In this document: in pieces, positions 28,758 to 38,830 of the stretch
How the letters are laid out: each line of letters begins with the position of its first letter
Numbering within the stretch: the stretch's first letter is position 1
Assembly: GCA_030535455.1 (NCBI GenBank)
Contig: JAUNJY010000006.1
Span: 1 to 64,000, forward strand
Source of the DNA: a bacterium
GTDB lineage: Bacteria; Bacillota; Clostridia; Lachnospirales; Lachnospiraceae
Reading direction: 5' to 3'
DNA length: 64,000 bases
Made by a program: the position numbers and the translations under genes
The notes under the pieces: model-generated
What the model saw: only the letters and a program-made list of their open reading frames with translations
Told to the model about the DNA's origin: nothing
Database searches by the model: none

Positions 28758-29708
28758 ATGAATAATTTACTATTTAGTCTAAATGCTACATTTCCAGTGT
28801 TTTTAGTTATGTTGCTTGGCTATATCCTGAAATCACTACATATGCTAGGTCCTGGCTTTGTCAAAGAGGCCAACGCACTGAATTTCAAAGTAGCCTTGCC
28901 GGCTCTCTTATTCCTGGATATCTCAACCACTAATATACGTGAAAAATGGGATACCAGCTTTGTCCTATTCTGTGCCATCACCACCACAATCATGTTCTTT
29001 ACAATCTGGGGGCTGAGCAAGCTTTTGATCAAAGACAAAAGCATTACCGGCGCCTTTGTTCAGGCTTCCTTTCGAAGCAGTGCTGCAATCCTAGGCGTTG
29101 CCTTTATTCAAAATATGTACGGCAATGCAGGAATGGCTCCTCTTATGATTATTGGTACTGTACCACTATTTAATATCTATTCTGTCATTGTCCTGACCTT
29201 CGAAGCAAATACAGAAGGCGAGCAGAAGAAACTACATAAGATTAAAGACTCTGTTGTAAATATCGCTAAAAATCCAATTATCCTGGGAATCCTGTGTGGA
29301 TTGTTGGCTTCCCTATGCGACTTCCACTTATATACGCTATTTACAAAGACAATCAAAAGCATTTCCACCTTGGCCACTCCCCTTGCATTGATTGCCCTGG
29401 GTGCCGGGTTCGAAGGTAAAAAGGCAATTGCCAAAGTAAAGCCAACGATCATTGCCTCATTAATAAAATTAGTAGCACTCCCAGCCATCTTCCTTCCATT
29501 TGCATATTTACTGCATTTTCAGGGTGAAAAACTAGTTGCGCTACTAATCATGCTTGCTTCCCCAACTACGGTAAGCTGTTATATCATGGCGGACAATATG
29601 AATAATGATGAAGTCATCACCTCAAGCATTGTTGTCCTTACCACATTTTTAAGTGCATTTACAATGACTGGATGGATTTATCTGTTACGTTGTTTCCACC
29701 TAATTTAA
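28758..29708 (+). CDS. AEC-family (auxin efflux carrier-like) transporter
   Basis: The 316 residues have about ten membrane spans in two five-span halves. The first half is LMLGYILKSLHMLGPGFVK-like and the second holds the conserved LASPTTVSCYIMA stretch (about 271). Bacterial members export malate or other organic acids. The substrate is not predictable. Its 3' end overlaps the convergent sbcC end by 9 bases, so the two share a short antisense overlap and no terminator is visible between them. Confidence 0.85.
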   Translation: MNNLLFSLNATFPVFLVMLLGYILKSLHMLGPGFVKEANALNFKVALPALLFLDISTTNIREKWDTSFVLFCAITTTIMFFTIWGLSKLLIKDKSITGAFVQASFRSSAAILGVAFIQNMYGNAGMAPLMIIGTVPLFNIYSVIVLTFEANTEGEQKKLHKIKDSVVNIAKNPIILGILCGLLASLCDFHLYTLFTKTIKSISTLATPLALIALGAGFEGKKAIAKVKPTIIASLIKLVALPAIFLPFAYLLHFQGEKLVALLIMLASPTTVSCYIMADNMNNDEVITSSIVVLTTFLSAFTMTGWIYLLRCFHLI

Positions 29709-32700
29709 CACAAGTTTCAGATGAGATCCTTCCATTGTCTTTTCAATTAAGATTTTCTTATCAATACGTTCCTTTAACTCATTTACATGGGAGATGATAC
29801 CTACTAATCGATCTCCCGTTGTAAGTGCATTTAACGTCTCAATTGCCTGTTCTAAGGAGTTGGAATCCAAAGAGCCAAATCCTTCATCAACAAACATGGC
29901 ATCCACTTCAATTCCGCCTGCATGGCTTTGGATCACATCACTTAATCCAAGGGCAAGAGATAATGCAGCCTTAAAGGACTCTCCACCACTTAGAGATTTT
30001 ACCGAACGAGGCTTTCCTGTATAGTAATCCATAATCTCGAGTTCCAGGCCTGTTGCCTTTCTAAGGTTAGTTGGATCATCTTTTCTCATCAGCTCATATT
30101 GGCTGTTAGACATCTTAAACAATCGCTTGTTTGCCTCACGTAATACTTGTTCAAAGTAGAATGCCTGTACATACTGCTCAAAGGCAAGCTTTGCTTTTCC
30201 TTGTAAATTACCATTTGCCGTCTTAGCAAGCAGATCAATGGTTGCATATTCGTCTGTCTTTGTCTTATGGTCTGCATAAGCCTTTGCCACATGCTTAAGG
30301 GTATCTGCATTATGGTTGATCCTGCTGTAGACTGCACGAAGCAAATCTTCTAATCCCTTGCTCTTTGTAAGGAGTTCCTCTTTTTCCGTCTGAAGAACTG
30401 TAACTTCTTTTCGTTCTTTTCCTTTAAGACGACTTGTTAAATCCATAATAGTCTGCTCATTCTTTGCAACCTGCTCTTTATACGCTTGAATCTGCTGCTC
30501 CATGGCCGTAAGCTCTGCCTCACTAATAAGGGCGTTCTTATATGCCTCCTCATCTGTGAAACCGCCTTCTGCTATAGAAGTCTCAAATATAGCTTTTGCT
30601 GCAATTGTCTTTTGAATCAGTTCTTCACTTCGTCGTTCAATCTCCTGTATCCTTGCCACAAGTTTGCTACGTTCTTCTTTTTTCTGATCAAATGCCATGC
30701 TTGCCTGGTCTAATTCCTTTTCCAATCTCTGATACTCTGCCTGTTCTAGGTGATAGCACTTTTCAAATTCTTCTTTGGAAGCAAACTCAACCTCTTGTTT
30801 CATTGCTGTAATAAGCGTGGTTACATTGGAAATCTCTAACTCAAGTGCTGTCATCTTTTCCTTAATCTGCTCTAAACGCTGATTTTCCTCCACTTGCTTT
30901 GCTAACAGTAACTCACGTTTTTCTTCCGCCTGTTTCTTCTTTTCAAGCTTTTCCTTCATCTCATTTAATGTATTAAGTAATGCAGCATATGCTTCCTTCC
31001 TATTATCCATCACTTCAAACAGCTGTTGCTTTCTGGATGTACTAACTTCAGTAACTGCTTCACCTAACAACTCCTGTAACTCCTTGGCTGCTGCCTCATT
31101 ATTTACTTCCCACTGAGTCTGTATCTTATTACAGCTGCTGCTAGCCTTTGTATACTCCTGTTGTGCAAGCTCCTTTTGTTCCTTTAACTGATCAAGCTGT
31201 TCTTTGGAAATCGCCTTCTCAGTTAATGTAGCAACCTGAGGATGAGTCGTAGAACCACAAACCGGACATGGCTTGCCTTCCTCTAATCCGGCTCCTAGAA
31301 TCCCTGCCTGTTCTCTAAAATAATTGGCCTCTGCTTCTTGGTATAGATAAGATTTTTCTTGGTAGTTTGCCTCTTGTTCTTTAAATGCTGCAACTTCTTT
31401 TTCATATGCAAGTTTTAATGCTTCTACCTGAGTCACTGCATTAAAACATGTCTGCATACGTTTTAGCTCAGTCTCTATTGCCACACGTTCATTTTCAGTC
31501 TTTGCGTATATGACATCTAACTCTTTTACTTCCGATAGATACTCCTGGCATTGACCGAGCGCCTGCTCATTTTCCTTACATGCATTTGTTACAAGATTTA
31601 AGGCTTCCGATGCAGTGACTTTTTCAGCAGATAGCTTTTGTAGCTGCTGCTCCTGTTTTGTAATCTCATTATATTTTAAGGCTTCTGACTTACGCTTGCT
31701 TAAAACAGCCACTAACTCATCCATTCTTGGCTTTGTTAAGCTAGCCTGTTTAGCTCTTTGGTTTAAGGCTTCAAAGGCAACGTTTACTTCTTCTCTCAAT
31801 TCAAACAGCTTTGCCAAGGTAGCTGCTACCTCTTTTTGTTCTGCCATAGTCTTAAGATAGTCAGCTTCTAAAGGCCTTACTGTATAGAGAGCCTTCTTTC
31901 CTGCCTCTACGCTGTTTTTCTTAGCATCAAACGCTTGTCCTTGTCCTTTTAGCTGCTTATTATTTTCTTGTGCCTTTACAAGTTCTTCAAACAACTGATT
32001 AATCTGATTTAACTCTGTAATCAGTGTTGTCTTTTCATCAATAGATTTTTTAAGCTCATCATAAGACGTTTTATTCTCTTTAAAGATTTCTTTGTCTTTC
32101 TTAATTAGTTCGCTTAAATAGGAAATCAAGACCTCTGTCTCATAAATGTTTCGTTTCTCTAATAATTCTTTAACTGCCTCTAAGTTCTCATAATCTCCAG
32201 GGATGTCCATACGCTTTAATGACTCAAAGATAGTATTTGTAATCATCTCACATTCACGTCCTAATGCCCTTGCCATCTCTCCAAGACGCATCTGGATATT
32301 TACATAGATACCCGTTCCAAATACTTTACGTAAGATTGCTCCACGCTCCTGAGAATCTGCAGTCAGTAACTTTAAAAACTCCCCTTGTGCAATCATGGCA
32401 ACCTGCTTATATTGCGCCCAGTCAATTCCTAAGATTTCTTCTACTGCCTTGGTTACCTTTTTAAAGTCAACAACCTTTCTTCCATCCGGATAGATTAGTT
32501 CCGCTCCCTGCTGTTCTAATGTATCGGCTCCCGTTCCTCTCAGCCTTGGACGCATATACTGAGGATTTCTTCGAATAAAGTATTCCTTGCCACGATGTAA
32601 GAAGGTAAATTCAACAAATGTCTTTGTCTCTTTCTTCGCATAATGGCTTCGAAGCATGGCATTGTTCTCTTCTTTACGGACTTCCCCCGATGGTGAGCCA

Positions 32701-32858
32701 AATAAAGCGAAACTGATGGCATCAAAAATCGTGGTCTTACCTGCTCCGGTGTCTCCGCTTACCAAAAACAAACCTTGTCCTCCAAGCTTTGTAAAGTCAA
32801 CTTCCTGTACACCTGCAAATGGACCAAATGCACTCATAATTAATTTTACTGGCTTCAT
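29700..32858 (-). CDS. sbcC: Exonuclease SbcC subunit
   Basis: This SMC-like ATPase forms the SbcCD nuclease that opens hairpins and trims double-strand ends. Walker A GDTGAGKTTIFDA is near residue 34. Long coiled-coil arms flank the zinc hook EEGKPCPVCGST (about 525). The C-terminal signature SLSGGESFKAALSLALG and Walker B AMFVDEGFGSLD are present. The length of 1052 is normal. It overlaps sbcD by 4 bases (ATGA), which implies coupling. Confidence 0.96.
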   Translation of the reverse strand: MKPVKLIMSAFGPFAGVQEVDFTKLGGQGLFLVSGDTGAGKTTIFDAISFALFGSPSGEVRKEENNAMLRSHYAKKETKTFVEFTFLHRGKEYFIRRNPQYMRPRLRGTGADTLEQQGAELIYPDGRKVVDFKKVTKAVEEILGIDWAQYKQVAMIAQGEFLKLLTADSQERGAILRKVFGTGIYVNIQMRLGEMARALGRECEMITNTIFESLKRMDIPGDYENLEAVKELLEKRNIYETEVLISYLSELIKKDKEIFKENKTSYDELKKSIDEKTTLITELNQINQLFEELVKAQENNKQLKGQGQAFDAKKNSVEAGKKALYTVRPLEADYLKTMAEQKEVAATLAKLFELREEVNVAFEALNQRAKQASLTKPRMDELVAVLSKRKSEALKYNEITKQEQQLQKLSAEKVTASEALNLVTNACKENEQALGQCQEYLSEVKELDVIYAKTENERVAIETELKRMQTCFNAVTQVEALKLAYEKEVAAFKEQEANYQEKSYLYQEAEANYFREQAGILGAGLEEGKPCPVCGSTTHPQVATLTEKAISKEQLDQLKEQKELAQQEYTKASSSCNKIQTQWEVNNEAAAKELQELLGEAVTEVSTSRKQQLFEVMDNRKEAYAALLNTLNEMKEKLEKKKQAEEKRELLLAKQVEENQRLEQIKEKMTALELEISNVTTLITAMKQEVEFASKEEFEKCYHLEQAEYQRLEKELDQASMAFDQKKEERSKLVARIQEIERRSEELIQKTIAAKAIFETSIAEGGFTDEEAYKNALISEAELTAMEQQIQAYKEQVAKNEQTIMDLTSRLKGKERKEVTVLQTEKEELLTKSKGLEDLLRAVYSRINHNADTLKHVAKAYADHKTKTDEYATIDLLAKTANGNLQGKAKLAFEQYVQAFYFEQVLREANKRLFKMSNSQYELMRKDDPTNLRKATGLELEIMDYYTGKPRSVKSLSGGESFKAALSLALGLSDVIQSHAGGIEVDAMFVDEGFGSLDSNSLEQAIETLNALTTGDRLVGIISHVNELKERIDKKILIEKTMEGSHLKLVLN

Positions 32859-33997
32859 TCTTCACCCTCCAATCGATTTAAAAGTCTCGTCATAATCTCT
32901 TCCTGCTTTTCATTCATATCTACATTGTTCTGCGCAGTAAAGAACTCTTTGAACAATTCCATTGGATTTTTCTTCTGCACATCAGTTGCCATAGTTCTGG
33001 CATTTTCATTATTCTTCGTCATGCTGTTTTCAAAGTCAAGTCGCATAATGTTAGGATATACAGTACGTAGTCGTCCAATAGCATCTACGATATTTTCTTC
33101 ATCTGTCAAAGTTGCCTGGATATAATCATTGGTATTTGCCTGAGTATAATACTCTGGATTTAATAATTCCTCAATTGGCCCTTTGATCACTCTCATGTCT
33201 TTTAATGGTGTGAGTGGTTTTAACTCATAGCTAACCTCACCTTTTTTTCCCATAGTTACCATAGTTACACTCTTTTTCTGTCTCACTTCAGAAAATGAAT
33301 ATTTAATCGGACTTCCTGCATATCGAATGGACTCACGCCCTATCTTTTGCGCTCCGTGTAAATGTCCCAGTGCAACATAGTCAAATGGTTCAAACACGCT
33401 TGCATCAATCTGATCTAATCCGCCAATGCTTTCAAGTTCTGAATCACTTCGTATCGGTGTCTGGTTACCGCAGATGATGAACTGATGTGCAACAAGAAGA
33501 TTTCTCTCAGATGTATCAACATTTGCATGTTCGATAATTGCTTTTACAGCTTCTTCATACGTTTCGATTTCTGGATGATATGGCGTTACCATCGCCGGCT
33601 TTACAAATGGAAGCAGATAAATGTTAAGAGGTCCATGCTCATCGGTCACTGTCACTTTCTTTAATTCCCCTTCAAAAACTCCCGCAATGTAAACCTTTTG
33701 TGCTTCCATGATTCTTCCGCCAAAGTTAAGACGCTCAGCCGAATCATGATTGCCGCTCACTATATATACAGGGGTCTTAAGAGCACTTACGCTTGTTAAA
33801 AAACCATCGAACAGAGTGACCCCCTCAACAGTGGGAATGCTCTTATCATACACATCCCCTGCAATTATTAACCCATCCGGTTTTTCTTCTTTTATCATCT
33901 CTAGGATTTCATTCAATATATGTTTTTGATCTTCAATCATGGAAAACTCATTGACCCGCTTTCCAATATGAAGATCCGATAAATGCATAAACTTCAC
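32855..33997 (-). CDS. sbcD: Exonuclease SbcD subunit
   Basis: This is the Mre11-like metallophosphoesterase partner of SbcC. The start is a GTG at 33997 (read VKFMHLSDLHIGK) with AGGAGG 8 bases upstream. Codons further upstream do not fit the family. Phosphoesterase motifs are HLSDLHIG, AGDVYD, VSGNHDSAE and LGHLHGAQ. The 380 residues are normal. A weak minus-strand promoter may lie in the 240-base gap upstream. Confidence 0.94.
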   Translation of the reverse strand: MKFMHLSDLHIGKRVNEFSMIEDQKHILNEILEMIKEEKPDGLIIAGDVYDKSIPTVEGVTLFDGFLTSVSALKTPVYIVSGNHDSAERLNFGGRIMEAQKVYIAGVFEGELKKVTVTDEHGPLNIYLLPFVKPAMVTPYHPEIETYEEAVKAIIEHANVDTSERNLLVAHQFIICGNQTPIRSDSELESIGGLDQIDASVFEPFDYVALGHLHGAQKIGRESIRYAGSPIKYSFSEVRQKKSVTMVTMGKKGEVSYELKPLTPLKDMRVIKGPIEELLNPEYYTQANTNDYIQATLTDEENIVDAIGRLRTVYPNIMRLDFENSMTKNNENARTMATDVQKKNPMELFKEFFTAQNNVDMNEKQEEIMTRLLNRLEGEE

Positions 33998-34249
33998 GGT
34001 AAGACCTCCTGCTATTTTTGTTCTATTCTCTATTATTGTACTATGAATTCCTCTCCATTTACAACATACCATAAAATACCATCTAACTTTCCCTCTTGAA
34101 ACTATTGATATTTTTTTAACAAATTGTTATAGTAAAGATACCATTACTTAATACTTCATATTTTTTCGCATAGAAATCCGACGATATAGATTACAAAAGT
34201 GAATTGTAGCTAGCCTTACTACATAGACTTTTCCGAAAAAAATGAGTCC

Positions 34250-34286
34250 AAAGGGGCGGTCACAAAAACTATGTGACCGCCCCTTT
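34250..34286. terminator. Terminator of the FtsX-like permease gene
   Basis: AAAGGGGCGGTCACA is paired with its exact complement TGTGACCGCCCCTTT over a 7-base loop. It lies downstream of the permease gene, between it and sbcD. Confidence 0.75.
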
Positions 34287-34316
34287 CTGCGCCATCGGTT
34301 ATTAATATCTTCAGCT

Positions 34317-36701
34317 TTATTCATGAAATAACTCATTTGGAGTAATGTTACGTATTTTTATGGATGCAAGGAAGATTGTCACGACTGCTGTCACTCCAAT
34401 TCCACAAGGTAATACAATTGCATAAAATGGGGAAATCGTAAAATTTATCTTGCTAATGCCCACACTCTTAATCATCAGTCCAATCAAAGGATTAGATAAA
34501 AAGAGCCCTGCTGCCAAGCCTGCCAGAATTCCAGCCAGTATAATTGGCAAAAAACCAACTATGATTTGGAGAATCAGCTGCTTTGTAGTATATCCAATTG
34601 CTTTGAAAATACCATAATTTTTTCTCTCCTTCACCAGCTTCAGACTGATTAAAAGTAACAATGTTAAAACAATCACAAATATGGTAATTGCAACAAATAT
34701 GATACATAACATTCCGATTGCTGATTTAAAGCTTTCCAGGCTGGATATTAACATTTCTTGATTATTGTAAAATACAACGGAAGTATTCGCATACCTTGCA
34801 TTCAACTGTCCCATATACTCACTTGTACTAACCCCGTCTTTTAAATATACATAAAAGTTGGTAAGCTCATAAGAAGGAACAATACGTTTTGCTGCCTGAT
34901 CGGTCATCTCAATTCCCAATCCCAAATTGCTAATCTGCTGCGTAAGTCCTACGATAATGAATTCCTTTTCTTCTCCTCCGAAACCAACAGTTACACTATC
35001 TCCTATCTGTACTCCCATTCTTTCTGCTAAAAGACTTGTCATACCCACTTCATTATCATATCTTGGGTGATTTCCTTTTATGGCCGTATCTAGAGTAAGG
35101 GTACTAAAATCATCACATATATGGGCTAATAAATTTTCTTCCATATTCTCTTTCTTTACCGTCATATATTCGGTTGCATAGTTAGTCGTCTTAGAAACAC
35201 GGGAGTCCTTTTTGATATCCTCCTTTACCTGCCCAACATTTTCTTTCTCTGCAATTACTTGTACATTGGCATTTTCAATTCCAACTAGATTTAATACGCC
35301 CTCTTCCTTTACGTTAAAATTATAATACATAGTCATTGCAAATACGCCTGCAAAGCTTAATAGGCAAATAATACTCATCATTACAAAGTTCTGTCTTACA
35401 TTTTGAAAGATGCCTTTCAATCCTACCTGAATATTTACGCGTCCTTTTCCATGCTCCAGTGGAAGGTGATTTTTCTTAAAGTTATGTGTCTCAATTCCAG
35501 AACGTAATGCCGTAAGGGGAGTGATTCTCTTAATCTTCCTTACTACAAGTTCGGTTACCAAAATCATCAGAGATAATATGCTCAGTGTAGCGATTGCTAT
35601 TACAGGACCGCTGATTTTATTGATCCACTTAAGTCCCACTGAAACAGAAACGATGTTTCCCATTGCGCCTGCTGCTGCTAGTGCCGCTATAATGCCGATA
35701 AGGATACCTATTATCCCAATGAATAAGAATTGAAGGATGATTGCCCTTCGTATTTGTGTTGTGGTATATCCAATTGCCTGTAACGAGCCTATATTCTCCA
35801 TATTCCGTTCAATTTCCACATGAATGGAGAACCGGATGATTACCAATGAAATCACAATTAAGACAACTGCAAATGCCATAATGATGGCCATCAGTATATT
35901 GACAAAGATACTATTTCCCTGTTTATACGTCTCTGTTAACATTCCCTCAAGACCAGCATCAATTCCTGCCTTCTTGGTATATGCTTTGATGACTTCTTTC
36001 TCATAGGCTTTGATATCGGTTCCCTCTTTTACACGAATTTGTATGAAGTAACGTTGTTTGCTTTGTTCTAACTTACCTTTCATCTTTTCTAAACAGGAAT
36101 TCAAGACATAGAACTCATAGCAGCCGGAAGATGACACATTGGCAAATACCATATCTTCAAAAAATCCTGCAATCTCATACTCAAACTCCACTCCGGTAAT
36201 CTGAATGCTTAACATATCCCCAATTTCATATCCACCTGTTGCATGTAATGCATAGGGCACATAGATAGACCTTTCCTTAAGCGTCTCAAATTCCCCTACA
36301 AACTTTGGCTTGCTTAACACCTGCGACTCATTATAAGGGCATACATAGACAGATGCCGTCTTTACATGGTCGTTTTTAGTCTTATTCTGTACTTCTACCG
36401 TCATGCTTTCAATCACATCGCTGCTTTCTACAAATGCAGTATCTCCCTGTTCTGATAACGCCTCTTGTAAAAAACTTTCGTTCTTTTTCTCAACAGAACA
36501 TATGTAATCTGATGTATTTAACTGAGCTGCCTTCTGATCTAGAAATCCATTCAGTTGTGTCAGTACGCTTAAACCAGAATAAATCAAAATAGTAGAGACC
36601 ACAATCAATGCAAATAATACTATGGTAGAGCCTTTGGATTTCCTCATATTATCTTTCGCAATTAATAATAAACCAGAATTTCTTACATTCACAGCTACCA
36701 C
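34317..36701 (-). CDS. FtsX-like ABC transporter permease
   Basis: The 794 residues have an N-terminal span (about 24-45), a large extracellular domain (about 46-265), then two FtsX-type membrane modules. Spans lie around 270-400 and a second extracellular part runs to about 650. Three C-terminal spans lie at 665-790. The pattern LVKERKNYGIFKAIGYTTKQL is the FtsX cytoplasmic signature. It overlaps the ATPase gene by 7 bases. With the two-component system upstream this looks like a peptide-sensing or detoxifying ABC module of clostridia. The substrate is unknown. Confidence 0.85.
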   Translation of the reverse strand: MVAVNVRNSGLLLIAKDNMRKSKGSTIVLFALIVVSTILIYSGLSVLTQLNGFLDQKAAQLNTSDYICSVEKKNESFLQEALSEQGDTAFVESSDVIESMTVEVQNKTKNDHVKTASVYVCPYNESQVLSKPKFVGEFETLKERSIYVPYALHATGGYEIGDMLSIQITGVEFEYEIAGFFEDMVFANVSSSGCYEFYVLNSCLEKMKGKLEQSKQRYFIQIRVKEGTDIKAYEKEVIKAYTKKAGIDAGLEGMLTETYKQGNSIFVNILMAIIMAFAVVLIVISLVIIRFSIHVEIERNMENIGSLQAIGYTTTQIRRAIILQFLFIGIIGILIGIIAALAAAGAMGNIVSVSVGLKWINKISGPVIAIATLSILSLMILVTELVVRKIKRITPLTALRSGIETHNFKKNHLPLEHGKGRVNIQVGLKGIFQNVRQNFVMMSIICLLSFAGVFAMTMYYNFNVKEEGVLNLVGIENANVQVIAEKENVGQVKEDIKKDSRVSKTTNYATEYMTVKKENMEENLLAHICDDFSTLTLDTAIKGNHPRYDNEVGMTSLLAERMGVQIGDSVTVGFGGEEKEFIIVGLTQQISNLGLGIEMTDQAAKRIVPSYELTNFYVYLKDGVSTSEYMGQLNARYANTSVVFYNNQEMLISSLESFKSAIGMLCIIFVAITIFVIVLTLLLLISLKLVKERKNYGIFKAIGYTTKQLILQIIVGFLPIILAGILAGLAAGLFLSNPLIGLMIKSVGISKINFTISPFYAIVLPCGIGVTAVVTIFLASIKIRNITPNELFHE

Positions 36702-37450
36702 CCCATTCTTTCTAAGAACTCTCTTAGCTGTTTATGGCGGCCTTTATCATCCTTTACATACTGTCCAAGGTTACACTCATCCATAATTACGCCATCTTTT
36801 AAATATAAGATACGATTGGCTCTTCTTGCAGTCTTTATATCATGGGTTACCATAACGATAGACTGCCCCTCCTTATTTATGGCTGTCATGACATCCAGCA
36901 CGTTTACTGCATTTTCCGAGTTCAGTGCACCTGTTGGCTCATCTGCAAATACAATTTCAGGGGTATTAATCAATGCTCTTACAATGGCAATTCGTTGTGC
37001 CTCTCCACCGGATAGCTGTAATGGATACTTATGATATACATTCTCAGTGAGCCCAACCTGACCAATCAGTTTCTTTGCTCTTTCAGTAACCTGCTTGCGA
37101 TTTTTATTGACCAGTAAACCTGCTACCAGAATATTATCCAGTATGCTCATGGTATTATTTAGATACATCTGCTGAAACACAAATCCTGCATGGGTTCTTC
37201 GAAATACTGCCAGTTGGTCGTTGTTATAATCAGAAATCTTTGTTCCCTTAAAATAGATTTCTCCCAACGTAGGATGGTCCATTCCGGAAAGTGCATATAA
37301 CAGTGTTGATTTTCCCGATCCAGAGCTTCCCATAATTACAGTGAAGTCCCCCTGTTTAATTTCTAAATTTAAGTTCTTTAACACATGTTGCTGCAGTGTA
37401 TTTGTCGAATATGTTTTACTTAGCATCCTTGCTTCTAATATTACGCTCAT
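36695..37450 (-). CDS. ABC transporter ATP-binding protein (MacB/LolD type)
   Basis: The start at 37450 (MSVILEARML) has GGAGG 8 bases upstream. The 251 residues show Walker A GSSGSGKST (about 39), signature LSGGEAQRIAIVRAL and Walker B EIVFADEPTGALNSEN, followed by the TH switch. This class powers FtsX-like permeases by mechanotransmission. It is the first gene of the ABC pair and the 3' neighbour of the histidine kinase gene. An 11-base-period repeat array lies upstream. Confidence 0.9.
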   Translation of the reverse strand: MSVILEARMLSKTYSTNTLQQHVLKNLNLEIKQGDFTVIMGSSGSGKSTLLYALSGMDHPTLGEIYFKGTKISDYNNDQLAVFRRTHAGFVFQQMYLNNTMSILDNILVAGLLVNKNRKQVTERAKKLIGQVGLTENVYHKYPLQLSGGEAQRIAIVRALINTPEIVFADEPTGALNSENAVNVLDVMTAINKEGQSIVMVTHDIKTARRANRILYLKDGVIMDECNLGQYVKDDKGRHKQLREFLERMGW

Positions 37451-37506
37451 TTCTATTCCTCCAGGCAGATAAGTTTTTAAATAAGACGTTTTATTTTTAT
37501 GCTCTA

Positions 37507-37580
37507 ATTGTACTAAAACAAAGCTTACTAAGTCTTTTGGCAATCCTTATGAAATCCTTATCCAATTCTTAAATTCTTTT
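37507..37580 (-). promoter_or_regulatory. Likely response-regulator-activated promoter of the ABC pair
   Basis: On the minus strand a TACAAT -10 (37512-37507) has only AGACTT at -35. Immediately upstream are repeats AATCCTTAT (37542-37550), AATCCTTAT (37553-37561), AATTCTTAA (37564-37572) and a weaker fourth unit, spaced exactly 11 bases apart. An 11-base period is typical of OmpR/PhoB-family binding sites, and the adjacent gene pair encodes such a regulator. Confidence 0.6.
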
Positions 37581-37603
37581 TATAACACGATTCCAGTTGT
37601 CGT

Positions 37604-38830
37604 TTATACCATAGGAAGCGACAGCATCACTACAAATCCATTATCATTGTAACAGACCAGATCACCTTGCATCCGTGTCATAAACTGTTTTGCAATAAAA
37701 AGCCCCAGTCCAGAACCATTGGATCTTACTGCATTGGAACCTCGATAAAACTTCTCAAACAGCATAGGAAATTCTTCTTCCTTCACCCCATTACCATAAT
37801 CTCTTATGGTAATGCATAAGAACTTCTCCTTTTTCTTAAAACCAATTGAGATTTTTGTATTGGCATATTTATAAGAATTGCTGATGACATTATCACTGAC
37901 CTGACTAAGCCTAAGGCTGTCCACAGACACGAGACACGCAGGAATTTCATTTTCAAAGCTGATATATCCATAATGATTAATCTGTTCAAACATCGGCTTG
38001 ATCTTGGTACTTTCAAACTCCATATTTACTACCTTTAACATCTCCATTTCCTCTAAGGTGGCATGGAACATGTTGTCCATCAGCTCATTTATTACATTTG
38101 CCTTTGTATTGATGATGGCCAGTTTAGCTCTAACTGGCTTCTCTTCTACCATGGCCTCTAATAGTTCACAATTGGCTTTGATTGTGGCTACGGGCGTCTT
38201 GATATCATGGCTTAGGCTGGCTACCAACTCCTTCTTGCTTCGATTTGCCTTATACTCTCCCTCTTTCGCTGAAAGCAACTGGTCCCTCATTAAATCAAAA
38301 CTTTCTGTAAATGCACCAAAATAATTTGCTTTCGGCATATGTAAGGAAAACTCAAAGTTACCATTAGAAATCTCTGTTGCAAATTTCTGCAGCATATGAA
38401 AAGGCTTGATAAATCGATGGTTTATGTAAAATACAGCAATATAAAATGCACACAGGCTTATTATAAAAACTTCCGTAACCACTTGGTTTAGTCGTCTCTG
38501 CAGCTGTTGTTCTCTTACCTTAGATGCTTTAAATACAGCCTTTCCAATTATCATATTGTTGCTGGTAAGATCCATAACCGTATCCCCTTTTGCATACGCC
38601 TGATACAGCTGTCTTTCATACTCCTGATCTGTCATCAAAAGCACTTGACAATCATCTATTTCAGGGATGGATCCATTTTGTTTCAGTTGTTCTTCTATCT
38701 GTTTTACTTTTTTATTATTTGTAACAAATTCCGTTTTTTCCTCTGTTGTTGTATTGATCTGTAGTAAAAGTCCGCCATATATCCCAACTAAGAACAGCGT
38801 GACTGCAATTACAATTGACCTTATCTTCAT
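37604..38830 (-). CDS. Sensor histidine kinase
   Basis: The start at 38830 overlaps the response regulator stop by 4 bases (ATGA). The 408 residues have two membrane spans (about 5-25 and 125-150) around a roughly 100-residue outer domain, then a HAMP-like linker. The phosphoacceptor motif SLSHDIKTPVATIKA is near residue 207. The ATPase N, G1 and G2 boxes read NVISNSYKYANTK, RDYGNGVKEEE and NGSGLGLFIAKQ. It works with the regulator gene just upstream, probably on the neighbouring ABC pair. Confidence 0.92.
   Translation of the reverse strand: MKIRSIVIAVTLFLVGIYGGLLLQINTTTEEKTEFVTNNKKVKQIEEQLKQNGSIPEIDDCQVLLMTDQEYERQLYQAYAKGDTVMDLTSNNMIIGKAVFKASKVREQQLQRRLNQVVTEVFIISLCAFYIAVFYINHRFIKPFHMLQKFATEISNGNFEFSLHMPKANYFGAFTESFDLMRDQLLSAKEGEYKANRSKKELVASLSHDIKTPVATIKANCELLEAMVEEKPVRAKLAIINTKANVINELMDNMFHATLEEMEMLKVVNMEFESTKIKPMFEQINHYGYISFENEIPACLVSVDSLRLSQVSDNVISNSYKYANTKISIGFKKKEKFLCITIRDYGNGVKEEEFPMLFEKFYRGSNAVRSNGSGLGLFIAKQFMTRMQGDLVCYNDNGFVVMLSLPMV

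Noticed and set aside
34148-34336. Minus-strand 62-codon open frame
   Set aside because: It spans the strong GGGGCGGTCACA hairpin terminator and overlaps the permease 3' end; no ribosome binding site and no coding-like composition.
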